Shown here: in pieces, positions 21,311-29,673 of the stretch
Layout: every line of letters begins with the position of its first letter
Position numbering within the stretch: the first letter of the stretch is position 1
Origin: Polaromonas sp. AET17H-212
GTDB taxonomy: Bacteria > Pseudomonadota > Gammaproteobacteria > Burkholderiales > Burkholderiaceae_C
Direction: 5' to 3'
NCBI RefSeq assembly: GCF_002379085.1
Contig: NZ_NBZW01000006.1
Coordinates: 1-64,000, forward strand
DNA length: 64,000 nucleotides
Notes under the pieces: model-generated
What the model saw: the letters and a program-made list of their open reading frames with translations, nothing else
The model's database searches: none
What the model was told of the DNA's origin: nothing
Position numbers and translations under genes: made by a program

Positions 21311-21613
21311 TTATTCGATAGCCATGCCGAGAATGGCCGAGCTCAGGCATTTGCCATGGGCGTCCAGCGCCAGGGACCGGGTCACCCCCCCGCCCAGCGC
21401 GTCGTGCAGCACGAAGTTCAGGGCGCCCAGATGCGGCACCACGTAACGCTCGACCTCACCCTTGACGGTGTCGGCGTAATACGCACGCACCCGTTCCGCG
21501 GTGACGGCGCGCTCGATCGCCGGGAAGTCCTTGAGGTCGTAGGCAATGACGGAAATGATGGACCGGTTGCCCTTGTCGCCGGTACGGGTGTGGGCAATGT
21601 CGCGCAATAACAT
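21311..21613 (-). CDS. AtuA-associated small ferredoxin-fold protein
   Basis: This 100-residue protein has LLRDIAHTRTGDKGNRSIISVIAYD and HLGALNFVLHDALGGGVTRSLALDAHGK, the pattern of the small partner domain (AtuA ferredoxin-like) encoded beside AtuA/DUF1446 proteins. I use the ATG preceded by GGAG rather than a TTG two codons earlier. It sits directly after the larger AtuA gene (about 2-base spacing), so the two likely form a complex. The enzymatic role of the pair is not established. Confidence 0.85.
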   Translation of the reverse strand: MLLRDIAHTRTGDKGNRSIISVIAYDLKDFPAIERAVTAERVRAYYADTVKGEVERYVVPHLGALNFVLHDALGGGVTRSLALDAHGKCLSSAILGMAIE

Positions 21614-21615
21614 TT

Positions 21616-22953
21616 TCAAAGCTCCAGCATGGTGATTGACGTCTGAACCAGGTCGCGCGGCACCAGGGTGGACGCCGCGGCGATCACCTCGCGGACCGAC
21701 TTGGTGACACCGCCGCCACCGGCCGGCCCGTTGAGGTACATGGCTTCGACCTCGTTGGCCACCCGCTCCGCCTCTTTCAGGGTGGCCACACGCCAGGCCA
21801 CACGGGCCCGGACTTCATAAGGCGTGTGGCCCGCGGACAGGGTCTCGCCATGCATGGCGTTGACCCCGATGAGTTCATAACGGCTGTCGAGCGCCTCGAT
21901 GTCCGAGGCTTCCAGGCGCTGCTTCAGGACGTCCAGCGCCAGCCGGCCCCGCGCTTCGGCGCCCGGGCCAGCGTAGGAAATCTGCCCCTCCCCGATGAAG
22001 CCGTCGCGGTAACCCACGGTCACCTTCAGCGTCGCCGGGCGCTGATGGCCCTGGGCGCCTTCAACGCACACGCGGTCGGGGCCGACCTGGGTCAGCGTGA
22101 CATGGGAAAAGTCCGCCACCACGTCGGGCTGCAGGTAGCTCGCGGGGTTCTCGATTTCATACAGCAGCTGCGCCGTGCAGGTGGCGGTGGTGACGCAGCC
22201 GCCCGAACCTGCCACCTTGGTGATGACGGCGCTCCCGTCGGCCGACACTTCCGCCAGCGGAAAACCCAGCCTGGCCAGGTCGGGCACATCGCGGTAACCG
22301 GGGTCGGCAAAATACCCGCCGGTGACCTGCCCGGCACATTCCAGCAGATGGCCCACCACCGTGCCCTGGCCCATCTTCTGCCAGTCCGACATGGACCAGT
22401 CGAACTCATGGATGAGCGGCGCCACAAACAGGGCCGGGTCGGCGACACGCCCGGTGATGACCACATCCGCGCCCAGCCGCAGCGCCCGCACCAGGGCCTC
22501 GGCGCCGAGATAGGCATTGGCCGACAACACGGCGCTGCCCAGCGACTGCAGCGGTGCGCCGCTTTCCAGCAGGGTCAGGTTTTGATCATGGAGGCTGGTC
22601 AACACGTCGTCGCCCTGCACCACCGCCACCTTCAGGCGGTCCAGCCCGAGCTCGCGCGCGATGCGGATGACTTCCTGCCCGGCCGCTTGCGGGTTGGCGG
22701 CCCCCATGTTGGTGATGATCTTCACGCCCCGGCCGGCGCAGGCCAGCAGCACCGCCTCCATGCGGTCGCGCAGCAGGGGGTCGAAGCCCAGACGCGCGTC
22801 CTTGCTGCGCTCCAGCTGGGCCAGGGCGATGGTGCGCTCGGCCAGGCATTCGAACACCAGGTAGTCGAGGTCTCCCTTTTCCGCCAGCTCCACGGCGGGG
22901 GGAATGCGGTCGCCCGAATAACCGGCGCCGGCGCCGATGCGGATGGTTTTCAT
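21616..22953 (-). CDS. Acyclic terpene utilization AtuA family protein (DUF1446)
   Basis: The protein has 445 residues. The DUF1446 start IRIGAGAGYSGDRIPPAVELAEKGDLDYLVFECLAERT is clear, followed by GVKIITNMGAANPQA and ADVVITGRVADPALF. AtuA is required for citronellol/geraniol use in pseudomonads, but the wider family occurs with many acid catabolic genes. With the small partner and a Bug receptor downstream, and a divergent LysR gene upstream, this is a small regulated catabolic operon of unknown substrate. No other atu genes (carboxylase, lyase) are present, so I do not assign terpene use. Confidence 0.85.
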   Translation of the reverse strand: MKTIRIGAGAGYSGDRIPPAVELAEKGDLDYLVFECLAERTIALAQLERSKDARLGFDPLLRDRMEAVLLACAGRGVKIITNMGAANPQAAGQEVIRIARELGLDRLKVAVVQGDDVLTSLHDQNLTLLESGAPLQSLGSAVLSANAYLGAEALVRALRLGADVVITGRVADPALFVAPLIHEFDWSMSDWQKMGQGTVVGHLLECAGQVTGGYFADPGYRDVPDLARLGFPLAEVSADGSAVITKVAGSGGCVTTATCTAQLLYEIENPASYLQPDVVADFSHVTLTQVGPDRVCVEGAQGHQRPATLKVTVGYRDGFIGEGQISYAGPGAEARGRLALDVLKQRLEASDIEALDSRYELIGVNAMHGETLSAGHTPYEVRARVAWRVATLKEAERVANEVEAMYLNGPAGGGGVTKSVREVIAAASTLVPRDLVQTSITMLEL

Positions 22954-23145
22954 GAAGGGGCTTTCACAGGGAACGCGATGTTGAAGCGGGGCATGACCAG
23001 GTCACGCAAGATGGACTATGGCGCAAGCCGGCTTGTCTGTGAATTCGAAATTCTGGATGGGACTCAAAGGAAAACCGAATCAATCGGCCCGGCGGGCCGG
23101 CGCCTCGGGGCTGGCCCGCGGCATCCTTGGGTATCATCCGCACGG

Positions 23146-24096
23146 ATGAACCTGTCCACACGTCAACTGCGTGCTTTCCTGGCACTGGCTGACCTGCGCA
23201 GCTTCACACGCGCCGCCGAGCAGATGCATCTGTCCCAGCCCGCCTTCAGTTCCCTGATCCGCTCGCTGGAAGACACGCTGGCCGCCAGGCTGTTTGACCG
23301 CGACACGCGCAAGGTCGACCTGACCGCCGCCGGCCGGCGCTTTGAACGCGCCGCGCGCGAGGTAGTGTCGCACTTCGACGATGTCATGGGCAGCGTCTGC
23401 CGCGACCTCAGCATCGTGGACCGCGTGGCGGTGGCCGGCATCCCCTCGCTGTGCGCGCGTTTCCTGCCGGTGGTGGTGGCCGACTACCGGCGCAAACACC
23501 CGGCCATCGACATCGAGGTGGTCGATGCCCTGCCCCAGCCCTGCGTGGACCTGGTGCGGGAAGGCAAGGTGGACCTGGCCCTGTCCACCATCGACGCGAA
23601 AGACGCCGACATCCACAAGGAACTGCTGTGCCTGGACCGCTTCTACGTCGTCTGCAGGAAAGACCACGTGCTCGCCGGCAAGGCGGCCATCACGATTGAA
23701 GAGCTGGTTCAGCATCCGTTCATCCACTTCACGACGACCACCCGCCTGCGCCACCAGATCGACGCGGCCCTGCGGCCGCACAAACCCAACACCGTGCTGG
23801 AGGTCGAACGGCTGGAGGCGGTGCGGGGCCTGGTGGAAAGCGGGGTCGGCATCAGCCTGGTGCCCAGCCTGACGCTGTCGCACTTCACCAGCAGCCAGAT
23901 TGCCATCAAGCCGCTCGCCGCACCCGGCATCGTTCGCGAGGTGTTTCTGCTGCGGGCGCAGGGACGCGCACCCTCCGCCGCAGCCGATGCCCTGGCCGAG
24001 CCCATCAGAAGGCAGATGCAGTCGCTGCTGCAACCGGACAGCCTGGAACTCGATTTCGAAAAACTGGCGGCCCTGGTGCCGGACCTGAAGGACTAG
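23146..24096 (+). CDS. LysR-type transcriptional regulator
   Basis: The 316-residue protein has the N-terminal LysR helix-turn-helix (STRQLRAFLALADLRSFTRAAEQMHLSQPAFSSLIRSLE) and a C-terminal effector domain with DLVREGKVDLALSTI and a VESGVGISLVPSLTLS segment. It is transcribed divergently from the AtuA/Bug operon across 192 bases and is its likely regulator. The start is the ATG next to the conserved helix; the frame remains open far upstream but that part is antisense to atuA. Confidence 0.9.
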   Translation: MNLSTRQLRAFLALADLRSFTRAAEQMHLSQPAFSSLIRSLEDTLAARLFDRDTRKVDLTAAGRRFERAAREVVSHFDDVMGSVCRDLSIVDRVAVAGIPSLCARFLPVVVADYRRKHPAIDIEVVDALPQPCVDLVREGKVDLALSTIDAKDADIHKELLCLDRFYVVCRKDHVLAGKAAITIEELVQHPFIHFTTTTRLRHQIDAALRPHKPNTVLEVERLEAVRGLVESGVGISLVPSLTLSHFTSSQIAIKPLAAPGIVREVFLLRAQGRAPSAAADALAEPIRRQMQSLLQPDSLELDFEKLAALVPDLKD

Positions 24097-24130
24097 CAGC
24101 CTGCGCGGCATCCGGACCCCGGCACCGCCT

Positions 24131-24361
24131 CTGCCTGTTTCTTGGGCATGCCCGGCAGAACCAGCACTGGCGCGGCATTCGCGAGTTGTTCAGGCCCTTA
24201 TCCACAGCCTAAGCAACAGGGCGTGGGGGTAACTCGAGGGTGCTCGGTGATGCAGAGCCGCCTCCCGACTTGCTCTACCGATCACGGTTGAACCAGCCGA
24301 AACGCTCCTGTTTTGATAGCTGCTTGCGCTTGCAAAATATGGGCTAGAGGCCCTTTTCTTA
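24131..24361 (+). repeat. Long direct repeat R1 (left border of the 7.8-kb cassette), with DnaA-box-like site
   Basis: The first ~105 bases match 31901-32005 with about seven substitutions by my count, at an offset of exactly 7770. The middle ~75 bases diverge, then both copies continue into the dispersed ~50-bp repeat (here 24305-24361). At 24198-24206 lies TTATCCACA, a perfect DnaA-box consensus, present in both copies. The spacer between the LysR gene and the ABC ATPase gene contains nothing else. Confidence 0.8.
24305..24361 (+). repeat. Dispersed ~50-bp repeat, copy D
   Basis: TTTTGATAGCTGCTTGCGC, a TGCAAAATAT loop and GGGCTAGAGGCCC followed by T-rich sequence. It forms the right part of repeat R1. 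Confidence 0.8.
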
Positions 24362-24427
24362 TAAAAACCAGCGTCCCTGTGCTGAGTTTCGCGCAGCACC
24401 GGCCCCTCCCACCGAAGCTTTCCGCGA

Positions 24428-25186
24428 TCAGTCGCCCAAGACCGACAAAAACTGCCGCAGCTCGGGGGTCTGGGGGCGATTGAAAATTTCGTCGGGTGTG
24501 CCCGCCTCGTGAATCAGCCCCTGGTGCATGAACACCACGCGATCGCTCACCTTGCGGGCAAAGGCCATTTCGTGGGTGACCAGGATCAGCGTCATGCCCT
24601 CGTTGGCCAGCATCTCCACCACCTGCAGCACCTCGCCGACCAGCTCCGGGTCCAGGGCGGAGGTGATCTCGTCGCACAACAACACCGTGGGGTCCATGGC
24701 CAGCGCACGGGCAATGGCCACGCGCTGCTGCTGACCGCCCGAGAGTTGATCGGGCATGCGCTCAAACAGGCTGCCCAGTCCCACGCGCTCCAGCAGCGTC
24801 TGGGCACGCGTGCGCGCTTCTTCCCTGGCCAGGCCCTTGACCAGCGTCGGCGCCAGCATCACATTGCGCCCGGCGCTCAGGTGGGGGAAAAGGTTGAAGC
24901 TTTGAAAAATCATGCCGACCTGCTGGCGCAGTTCGCGCATGGCGTTGGTGTCGCCGTGCTGCAGGGCCTGGCCGTCCACGGCCAGGCTGCCGCGCTCGAA
25001 GGTTTCCAGGCCGTTGATACAGCGCAGCAAGGTGCTCTTGCCCGAGCCGCTCTTGCCGATGATGCAGACCACTTCCTTGCGGCCGACCTGCAGGTCAATG
25101 CCCTTGAGCACTTCGGTGGGGCCAAAACTTTTGTGCAGGCCACGGATGTCAACCAGCGCAAAGGGGGGAGTCGTTGAATGAGTCAT
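24428..25186 (-). CDS. Polar amino-acid ABC transporter ATP-binding protein (GlnQ/HisP type)
   Basis: This 252-residue ATPase has Walker A GKSGSGKST, Q-loop IFQSFNLFPH, signature LSGGQQQR, Walker B VLLCDEITSALD and the H-loop VTHEM. It is last of four leftward genes (receptor, two permeases, ATPase) with short gaps. It energises uptake by the two permeases encoded just upstream. One signature variation from the common VLLFDEPTSALD (CDEIT) is unusual but leaves the catalytic Glu intact. Confidence 0.94.
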   Translation of the reverse strand: MTHSTTPPFALVDIRGLHKSFGPTEVLKGIDLQVGRKEVVCIIGKSGSGKSTLLRCINGLETFERGSLAVDGQALQHGDTNAMRELRQQVGMIFQSFNLFPHLSAGRNVMLAPTLVKGLAREEARTRAQTLLERVGLGSLFERMPDQLSGGQQQRVAIARALAMDPTVLLCDEITSALDPELVGEVLQVVEMLANEGMTLILVTHEMAFARKVSDRVVFMHQGLIHEAGTPDEIFNRPQTPELRQFLSVLGD

Positions 25187-25189
25187 AAA

Positions 25190-25834
25190 TCAGGCCAGAC
25201 GGCGGTTTTCCAGCCGCTGGCTCCACCACGACAGCGGGTAGCACAGGGCAAAGTACAAAAGGCCGACAAAGGTGTAGGCCAGAAAGGGTTGGTAGGTGGC
25301 GTTGGAGATCATCTGGCCGGCCTTGGTCAGCTCGACGAACCCGATGACCGAGGCCAGCGCCGTACCCTTGATGATCTGCACCAGAAAGCCCACCGTGGGC
25401 GCAATGGCCACGCGCAGCGCCTGCGGCAAAATCACGTGGCGCATCTGCTGCGTGAAGTTCAGCGCCAGGGTGGTGGAGGCTTCCCACTGGCCTTTCGGAA
25501 TGGCGTTGACACACCCGCGCCAGATTTCGGTCAGGTAGGCGCTCGCATACAGGGTCAGGCAAATCGCTGCCGACACCAGCGGCGAGGTGTCCATGCCCAG
25601 CAGGGCCAGGCCAAAGTACACCAGAAACAGTTGCATCAGCAGCGGCGTGCCCTGAAAGATCTGCACATACCAGGCCACCGCCGTGGCCGCGCCGCGCACC
25701 CTGGCAAACCGGAGCAAGAGCAGGCCCAAGCCGACCAGCCCGCCACCGACGAAGGCGATCAGCGAGAGCGCCACCGTCCAGCGCACGGCGCCCAGCAGAA
25801 AGGTGAAGATGTCCCAGAGCGAAAACTGAACCAT
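25190..25834 (-). CDS. Polar amino-acid ABC transporter permease (second)
   Basis: The 214-residue HisM/GlnP-type inner-membrane protein has about five helices. The ATPase-contact EAA-type loop reads AIPKGQWEASTTLALNFTQQMRHVILPQALR, and an AYLTEIWRGCVNAI motif precedes it. I start at the ATG of MVQFSLWDIF; a much longer open frame is antisense-like upstream. It ends 3 bases before the ATPase gene and pairs with the other permease to form the heterodimeric channel. Confidence 0.92.
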   Translation of the reverse strand: MVQFSLWDIFTFLLGAVRWTVALSLIAFVGGGLVGLGLLLLRFARVRGAATAVAWYVQIFQGTPLLMQLFLVYFGLALLGMDTSPLVSAAICLTLYASAYLTEIWRGCVNAIPKGQWEASTTLALNFTQQMRHVILPQALRVAIAPTVGFLVQIIKGTALASVIGFVELTKAGQMISNATYQPFLAYTFVGLLYFALCYPLSWWSQRLENRRLA

Positions 25835-25845
25835 GGTGGCTCCCG

Positions 25846-26508
25846 TTAGCGACTGGAAAAGATGAAGCGCGGCCCCACCCAGTACAGCAGCTGCCGCACG
25901 CCAATCGCCAGCAGCAGATAGAGCACGGTGACGATGATGTAAGACTCGAAACTGCGGAAGGTGCGGCTGGAGATGAGGTTGGCCGCCTGCGAAAGTTCTT
26001 CCGCCGAGATCTGGCCGCAGACCGCCGACCCCAGCATCACAATGATGATCTGGCTCACCAGCGCCGGCCAGATGCGCGCCAGTGCCGGCGGCAGCACCAC
26101 GCGTGAAAAGACCTGCCAGGGCGTCAGTGCCAGGCTCATGGCGGCTTCCAGTTGGCCCTTGGGCGTGGTCTGCAGGCCGGCGCGCACGATCTCGCAGGCA
26201 TAGGCGCCCAGGTTCAACACCATGGCCAGCACGCTTGCCATTTCCACCGACAGGCGCACACCCAGCGAAGGCAGGCCAAAGAAGATAAAAAACAGCTGGA
26301 TGATGAAGGGCGTGTTGCGCATCAGCTCCACATAGGCCCCCACCGCCCGCTTCAACACCGGGCCGCCATGCAGCCGGGCCCAGGCACACGCCGTGCCCAC
26401 CACGACACCCAGCACCGCCGAAACGGCGGTGAGTACCACCGTCAGGCCCAGCCCGCGCAGCAGCATGGGCCACTGGGCCAGAACCACGGCAAAGTTGAAT
26501 TCAATCAT
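25846..26508 (-). CDS. Polar amino-acid ABC transporter permease (first)
   Basis: This 220-residue permease is of the same His/Glu/Gln family. It has GAYVELMRNTPFIIQLFFIFFGLP in the first half and the EAA loop TTPKGQLEAAMSLALTPWQVFSRVVLPPALA. It ends 11 bases before the second permease. The pair plus the single ATPase is the standard composition for basic or polar amino-acid importers. Confidence 0.92.
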   Translation of the reverse strand: MIEFNFAVVLAQWPMLLRGLGLTVVLTAVSAVLGVVVGTACAWARLHGGPVLKRAVGAYVELMRNTPFIIQLFFIFFGLPSLGVRLSVEMASVLAMVLNLGAYACEIVRAGLQTTPKGQLEAAMSLALTPWQVFSRVVLPPALARIWPALVSQIIIVMLGSAVCGQISAEELSQAANLISSRTFRSFESYIIVTVLYLLLAIGVRQLLYWVGPRFIFSSR

Positions 26509-26563
26509 GGCGCTTCAGGGTCGTGGTGTGCATGAAGGGGCTTGTGTGGGCGTGTGGGGCGGC

Positions 26564-27361
26564 TCAGTCGGGCAACACGCCAGTGCCGCGGCCCAGCCAT
26601 TTTTGCGAATACTTCTCCAGCGTGCCATCGGCCTTGGCGGCGCGCAGGATTTCGTTGACCTTGTTCAGCAGCGCGGTTTCACCCTTGCGCACGCCGATGA
26701 AGTTGGGCGAGTCTTTCAGCAGCAGCTTGTATTCGGCCTGCACCTGTGGGTTCTTCTGCACGGCAGCGGCGGCCACGGCGGCGCCGGTGGCCAGCAACTG
26801 GGTTTGCTGCGAGATGAAGGCGGCCACGGTGGTGGCATCGTCCTCGAAGCGCTGAATCTTCAGCGTGGGCGGGGCCACCTTTTGCAGCACGTCGTCCTGG
26901 ATAGTGCCGCGGGTGACGGCAATGCTCTTGCCGGCCAGGTCGTCAAAACTCTTGATGCTCAGCGCCTTGGGGCCGAACACGGCCTGGAAGAACGGGGCGT
27001 AGGCCACGGTGAAGTCGATCACCTTCTCGCGCTCGGGGTTCTTGCCCAGGGCCGAGACGATCAGGTCAATCTTTTTGGTCTGCAGATAGGGAATGCGGTT
27101 GGGTGTGCTCACCGGCACAAACTCGGCCTTCACGCCCAGCTTGTCGGCAATCAGCTGCGCCGTGGCCACGTCCACGCCGGTGAGTTTGAAGTCCGGGCCC
27201 ATGTAGCCGTAAGGCGGAAAGTCGGAGGCAACGCCCAGGGCAATCGACTTCTTGGCCAACACGGCCGAGAGTGATTCATCGGCCGCGTGGGCCGGCGTGG
27301 CCACGGTCAGGACGGCGCTGGCAACCAGGCCAGCCAGGGTGGAGAGTGCTTTGAATTTCAT
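26564..27361 (-). CDS. Periplasmic amino-acid-binding protein of the ABC transporter
   Basis: The 265-residue family 3 receptor has a signal peptide ending ATPAHAADES. Domains follow the usual order: IALGVASDFPPYGYMGPDFKLTGVDVATAQLIA, then KIDLIVSALGKNPEREKVIDFTVAYAPFFQAVF, and a C-terminal DGTLEKYSQKWLG. The Asp of the first lobe (TGVDV) and a short GKNPER loop are consistent with an amino-acid ligand having a free alpha-amino and carboxyl group. It is the first gene of the leftward unit and divergent from the RpiR regulator, with a 208-base promoter region between them. The ligand is proposed to be a ureido- or acyl-diaminopropionate. Confidence 0.9.
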   Translation of the reverse strand: MKFKALSTLAGLVASAVLTVATPAHAADESLSAVLAKKSIALGVASDFPPYGYMGPDFKLTGVDVATAQLIADKLGVKAEFVPVSTPNRIPYLQTKKIDLIVSALGKNPEREKVIDFTVAYAPFFQAVFGPKALSIKSFDDLAGKSIAVTRGTIQDDVLQKVAPPTLKIQRFEDDATTVAAFISQQTQLLATGAAVAAAAVQKNPQVQAEYKLLLKDSPNFIGVRKGETALLNKVNEILRAAKADGTLEKYSQKWLGRGTGVLPD

Positions 27362-27569
27362 GGAAGGGTTCCTGTAAAGGTGATGGGAGACCTCACCTCT
27401 TCCGCAAAATGTGTGCCACCTGCTTTGCATGGCATTGCCCTTGCAAACAGATGGCGGACAATATGAAATATGTGTTTCTTCACAATAAATCCATGAAAAA
27501 TATGTTTCACACTGGTGCACGCGCTCTCTTTTGGACGTATCCGCACCAAAACCTTTCAGCCGTCCTGCC

Positions 27570-28427
27570 ATGACCAAGGCCAAAGCCATCTCCCTGCGCG
27601 AACGGATTCAGGCGCACTACTCGGCGCTGTCCCTGGTGGACCGCAAACTGGCCGACGTGGTGCTGGCCCACGAGAAGGACCTGCTCGCTTACAGCGCCAC
27701 CGAGCTGGCGGCGCTGGCCGGTGTCTCCAAGGCCAGCACGGCGCGTTTCTTCAAACGCCTGGGCTTTGCCGACTTCCAGGCCTTCCGGCAGCACCAGCGC
27801 AATGGCACACCCCAGCCCTCGCCGCTGCACCGCATGGCGCAGCAAGGCACCAGCGCCAGCCCGCTGCAACAACACCTGGCACACGACGCCCGGCAGTTGC
27901 AGGCCCTCGCCGACAGCGTGACCGATTCCAGCGTGCAGCAGGCGGCCAGACTGCTGGCAGGTGCGCGCCGCGTCTGGGTGGTGGGTTACCGCAACGGCTA
28001 CATGGCCGCCTTCTATGCGCAGGCCTTGCTGTCGCAGTTGCGCGCCGAGGTCCATCTGCTCAATGAAGGCACCGGTGAAGACGCCGAACTGCTGGCCGAA
28101 ATCCAGCCGAACGACGTGCTGCTGGCCATGGACTTTCGCCGCCGCACCCGCCGCCTGTCCCAGGTGGTGGGCATAACCTGTGATGCCGGCGCCGCACTGG
28201 TGCTGGTGAGCGATGCCCGCGTGTCGGCGCTGGCGGCGCGGGCGCAGGCCCTGTTCATCTGCCCGCCGCAGGACGAGCCGATTTTTGACTCCTACGTGAG
28301 CGCCATCAGCCTCATCAACTACCTGGCCACCGCCACGCTGGCCCAGCTGCCCAAAAAGGCCCGCGCCCGCATGGCCGCCATCGAACAAGTCCATGCGCAA
28401 CTGGCCGACCTTGAATCTCCTCTCTGA
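27570..28427 (+). CDS. RpiR family transcriptional regulator (HTH-SIS)
   Basis: This 285-residue protein has an N-terminal HTH_6 domain (SLVDRKLADVVLAHEKDLLAYSATELAALAGVSKASTARFFKRLGF). A SIS sugar-phosphate-binding-like domain follows (ARRVWVVGYRNGYMAAFYAQALLSQL to LLAMDFRRRTRRL). The start is the ATG of MTKAKA; a frame begins 13 codons earlier without a better ribosome site. Located between the transporter (divergent) and the catabolic genes (13 bases downstream), it most likely controls both. In this regulator group from Burkholderiales the ligand is often not a sugar. Confidence 0.9.
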   Translation: MTKAKAISLRERIQAHYSALSLVDRKLADVVLAHEKDLLAYSATELAALAGVSKASTARFFKRLGFADFQAFRQHQRNGTPQPSPLHRMAQQGTSASPLQQHLAHDARQLQALADSVTDSSVQQAARLLAGARRVWVVGYRNGYMAAFYAQALLSQLRAEVHLLNEGTGEDAELLAEIQPNDVLLAMDFRRRTRRLSQVVGITCDAGAALVLVSDARVSALAARAQALFICPPQDEPIFDSYVSAISLINYLATATLAQLPKKARARMAAIEQVHAQLADLESPL

Positions 28428-28440
28428 ACCCTTCCACCTC

Positions 28441-29673
28441 ATGACCGCTTTAGCTCAACACCCTTTCACCCTGCTGCCCAATCCCCGCTTTGAACCCGGT
28501 GAGCCCTATGGTGCGCACCGCAGCACGCTGCTCAGCGCGGCGGCCCTGGAGCAAGCCAGTGCCGTCATCACCTCCTGGCCCGGCTACGCGGTCACGCCTT
28601 TGTGTTCCCTGTCCGGCCTCGCCCGCAGCGCCGGCGTGGCCAGCCTTCACTACAAGGACGAAGGTTCGCGTTTCGGTCTGGGCAGCTTCAAGGCGCTGGG
28701 CGGGGCCTACGCCGTGGCCCGCCTGCTGTGCCGCGAACTGGGCCAGCGCCTGGGCCGCAGCGTCAGCCACGCGCAGTTGCAGAGCGAGCCCGCGCTGCGC
28801 CAGGCCTGTGCCGACATCACCGTCACCTGCGCCACCGACGGCAACCACGGCCGCTCGGTCGCCTGGGGGGCGCAGATGCTGGGCTGCCGCTGTGTCATCT
28901 ACATCCACGCCACCGTCAGCGAGGGGCGCAAGGAGGCGATTGCCCGCTATGGCGCGCAGGTGGTGCGCACCAGCGGCAATTACGATGAGGCGGTGCAGCA
29001 GGCCGACCGCGATGCCAGGGCCAAGGGCTGGTTCGTGATCTCCGACACCTCGTATCCCGGCTACATGGACATTCCGCGTGACGTGATGCAGGGCTACCAG
29101 CTCATGGTGCACGAGGCCGTCAGCGCCCTGCCGCAGTGGCCCACCCACGTCTTTGTGCAGGCGGGGGTGGGTGGTTTTGCGGCAGCGGTGTGTGCGTATT
29201 TCTGGGAGCGTGACAGCGCGCAGCGCCCGGTGTTGGTGGTGGTGGAGCCCGAGCGTGCCGACTGCCTGCTGCAAAGCGCGCGCGCCGGCGCCGTGGTCGC
29301 GGTCAAGGGCGATCTGGACACCTTGATGGCCGGCCTGGCCTGTGGCGAGGTCTCCTTGCTGGCCTGGGACTTCCTGGCCACCGGCGCCAATGCGTTTTGC
29401 ACGATTCCCGACCCGGCCGCCGTGGATGCCATGCGCCTGCTGGCCAATCCCGACGGGGCCAATCCGGTCATCGTGGCCGGCGAGTCCGCCGTGGCGGGCC
29501 TGGCCGCCGCCCTGCTCACGGCGCAAGACCCCGCCGCCCGCACAGCGCTGGGCCTGGGGCCGGACAGCCGCGTGTTGCTATTCGGCAGCGAGGGAGACAC
29601 CGACCCTGCCCTGTACCAGCAACTGGTGGGCCGCAGCGCCGCCCAGGTGTTGCAGGACGGAGCGGCCGCATGA
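28441..29673 (+). CDS. dpaL: Diaminopropionate ammonia-lyase
   Basis: This 410-residue fold-type II PLP enzyme has the Schiff-base lysine in the family hallmark RFGLGSFKALGGAYA. The phosphate-binding ATDGNHGRSVAWGA follows, and the reading continues with VFVQAGVGGFAAAV and FGSEGDTDPALY. It converts 2,3-diaminopropionate to pyruvate and two ammonia. It is first of three overlapping catabolic genes; the next start overlaps its stop (ATGA). The two amidohydrolases that follow would unmask the amino groups of a substituted diaminopropionate. Confidence 0.93.
   Translation: MTALAQHPFTLLPNPRFEPGEPYGAHRSTLLSAAALEQASAVITSWPGYAVTPLCSLSGLARSAGVASLHYKDEGSRFGLGSFKALGGAYAVARLLCRELGQRLGRSVSHAQLQSEPALRQACADITVTCATDGNHGRSVAWGAQMLGCRCVIYIHATVSEGRKEAIARYGAQVVRTSGNYDEAVQQADRDARAKGWFVISDTSYPGYMDIPRDVMQGYQLMVHEAVSALPQWPTHVFVQAGVGGFAAAVCAYFWERDSAQRPVLVVVEPERADCLLQSARAGAVVAVKGDLDTLMAGLACGEVSLLAWDFLATGANAFCTIPDPAAVDAMRLLANPDGANPVIVAGESAVAGLAAALLTAQDPAARTALGLGPDSRVLLFGSEGDTDPALYQQLVGRSAAQVLQDGAAA

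Noticed and set aside
21616..22953. Terpene (citronellol/geraniol) degradation locus
   Set aside because: Only the AtuA pair is present, without the atu carboxylase, dehydrogenase or hydratase genes.
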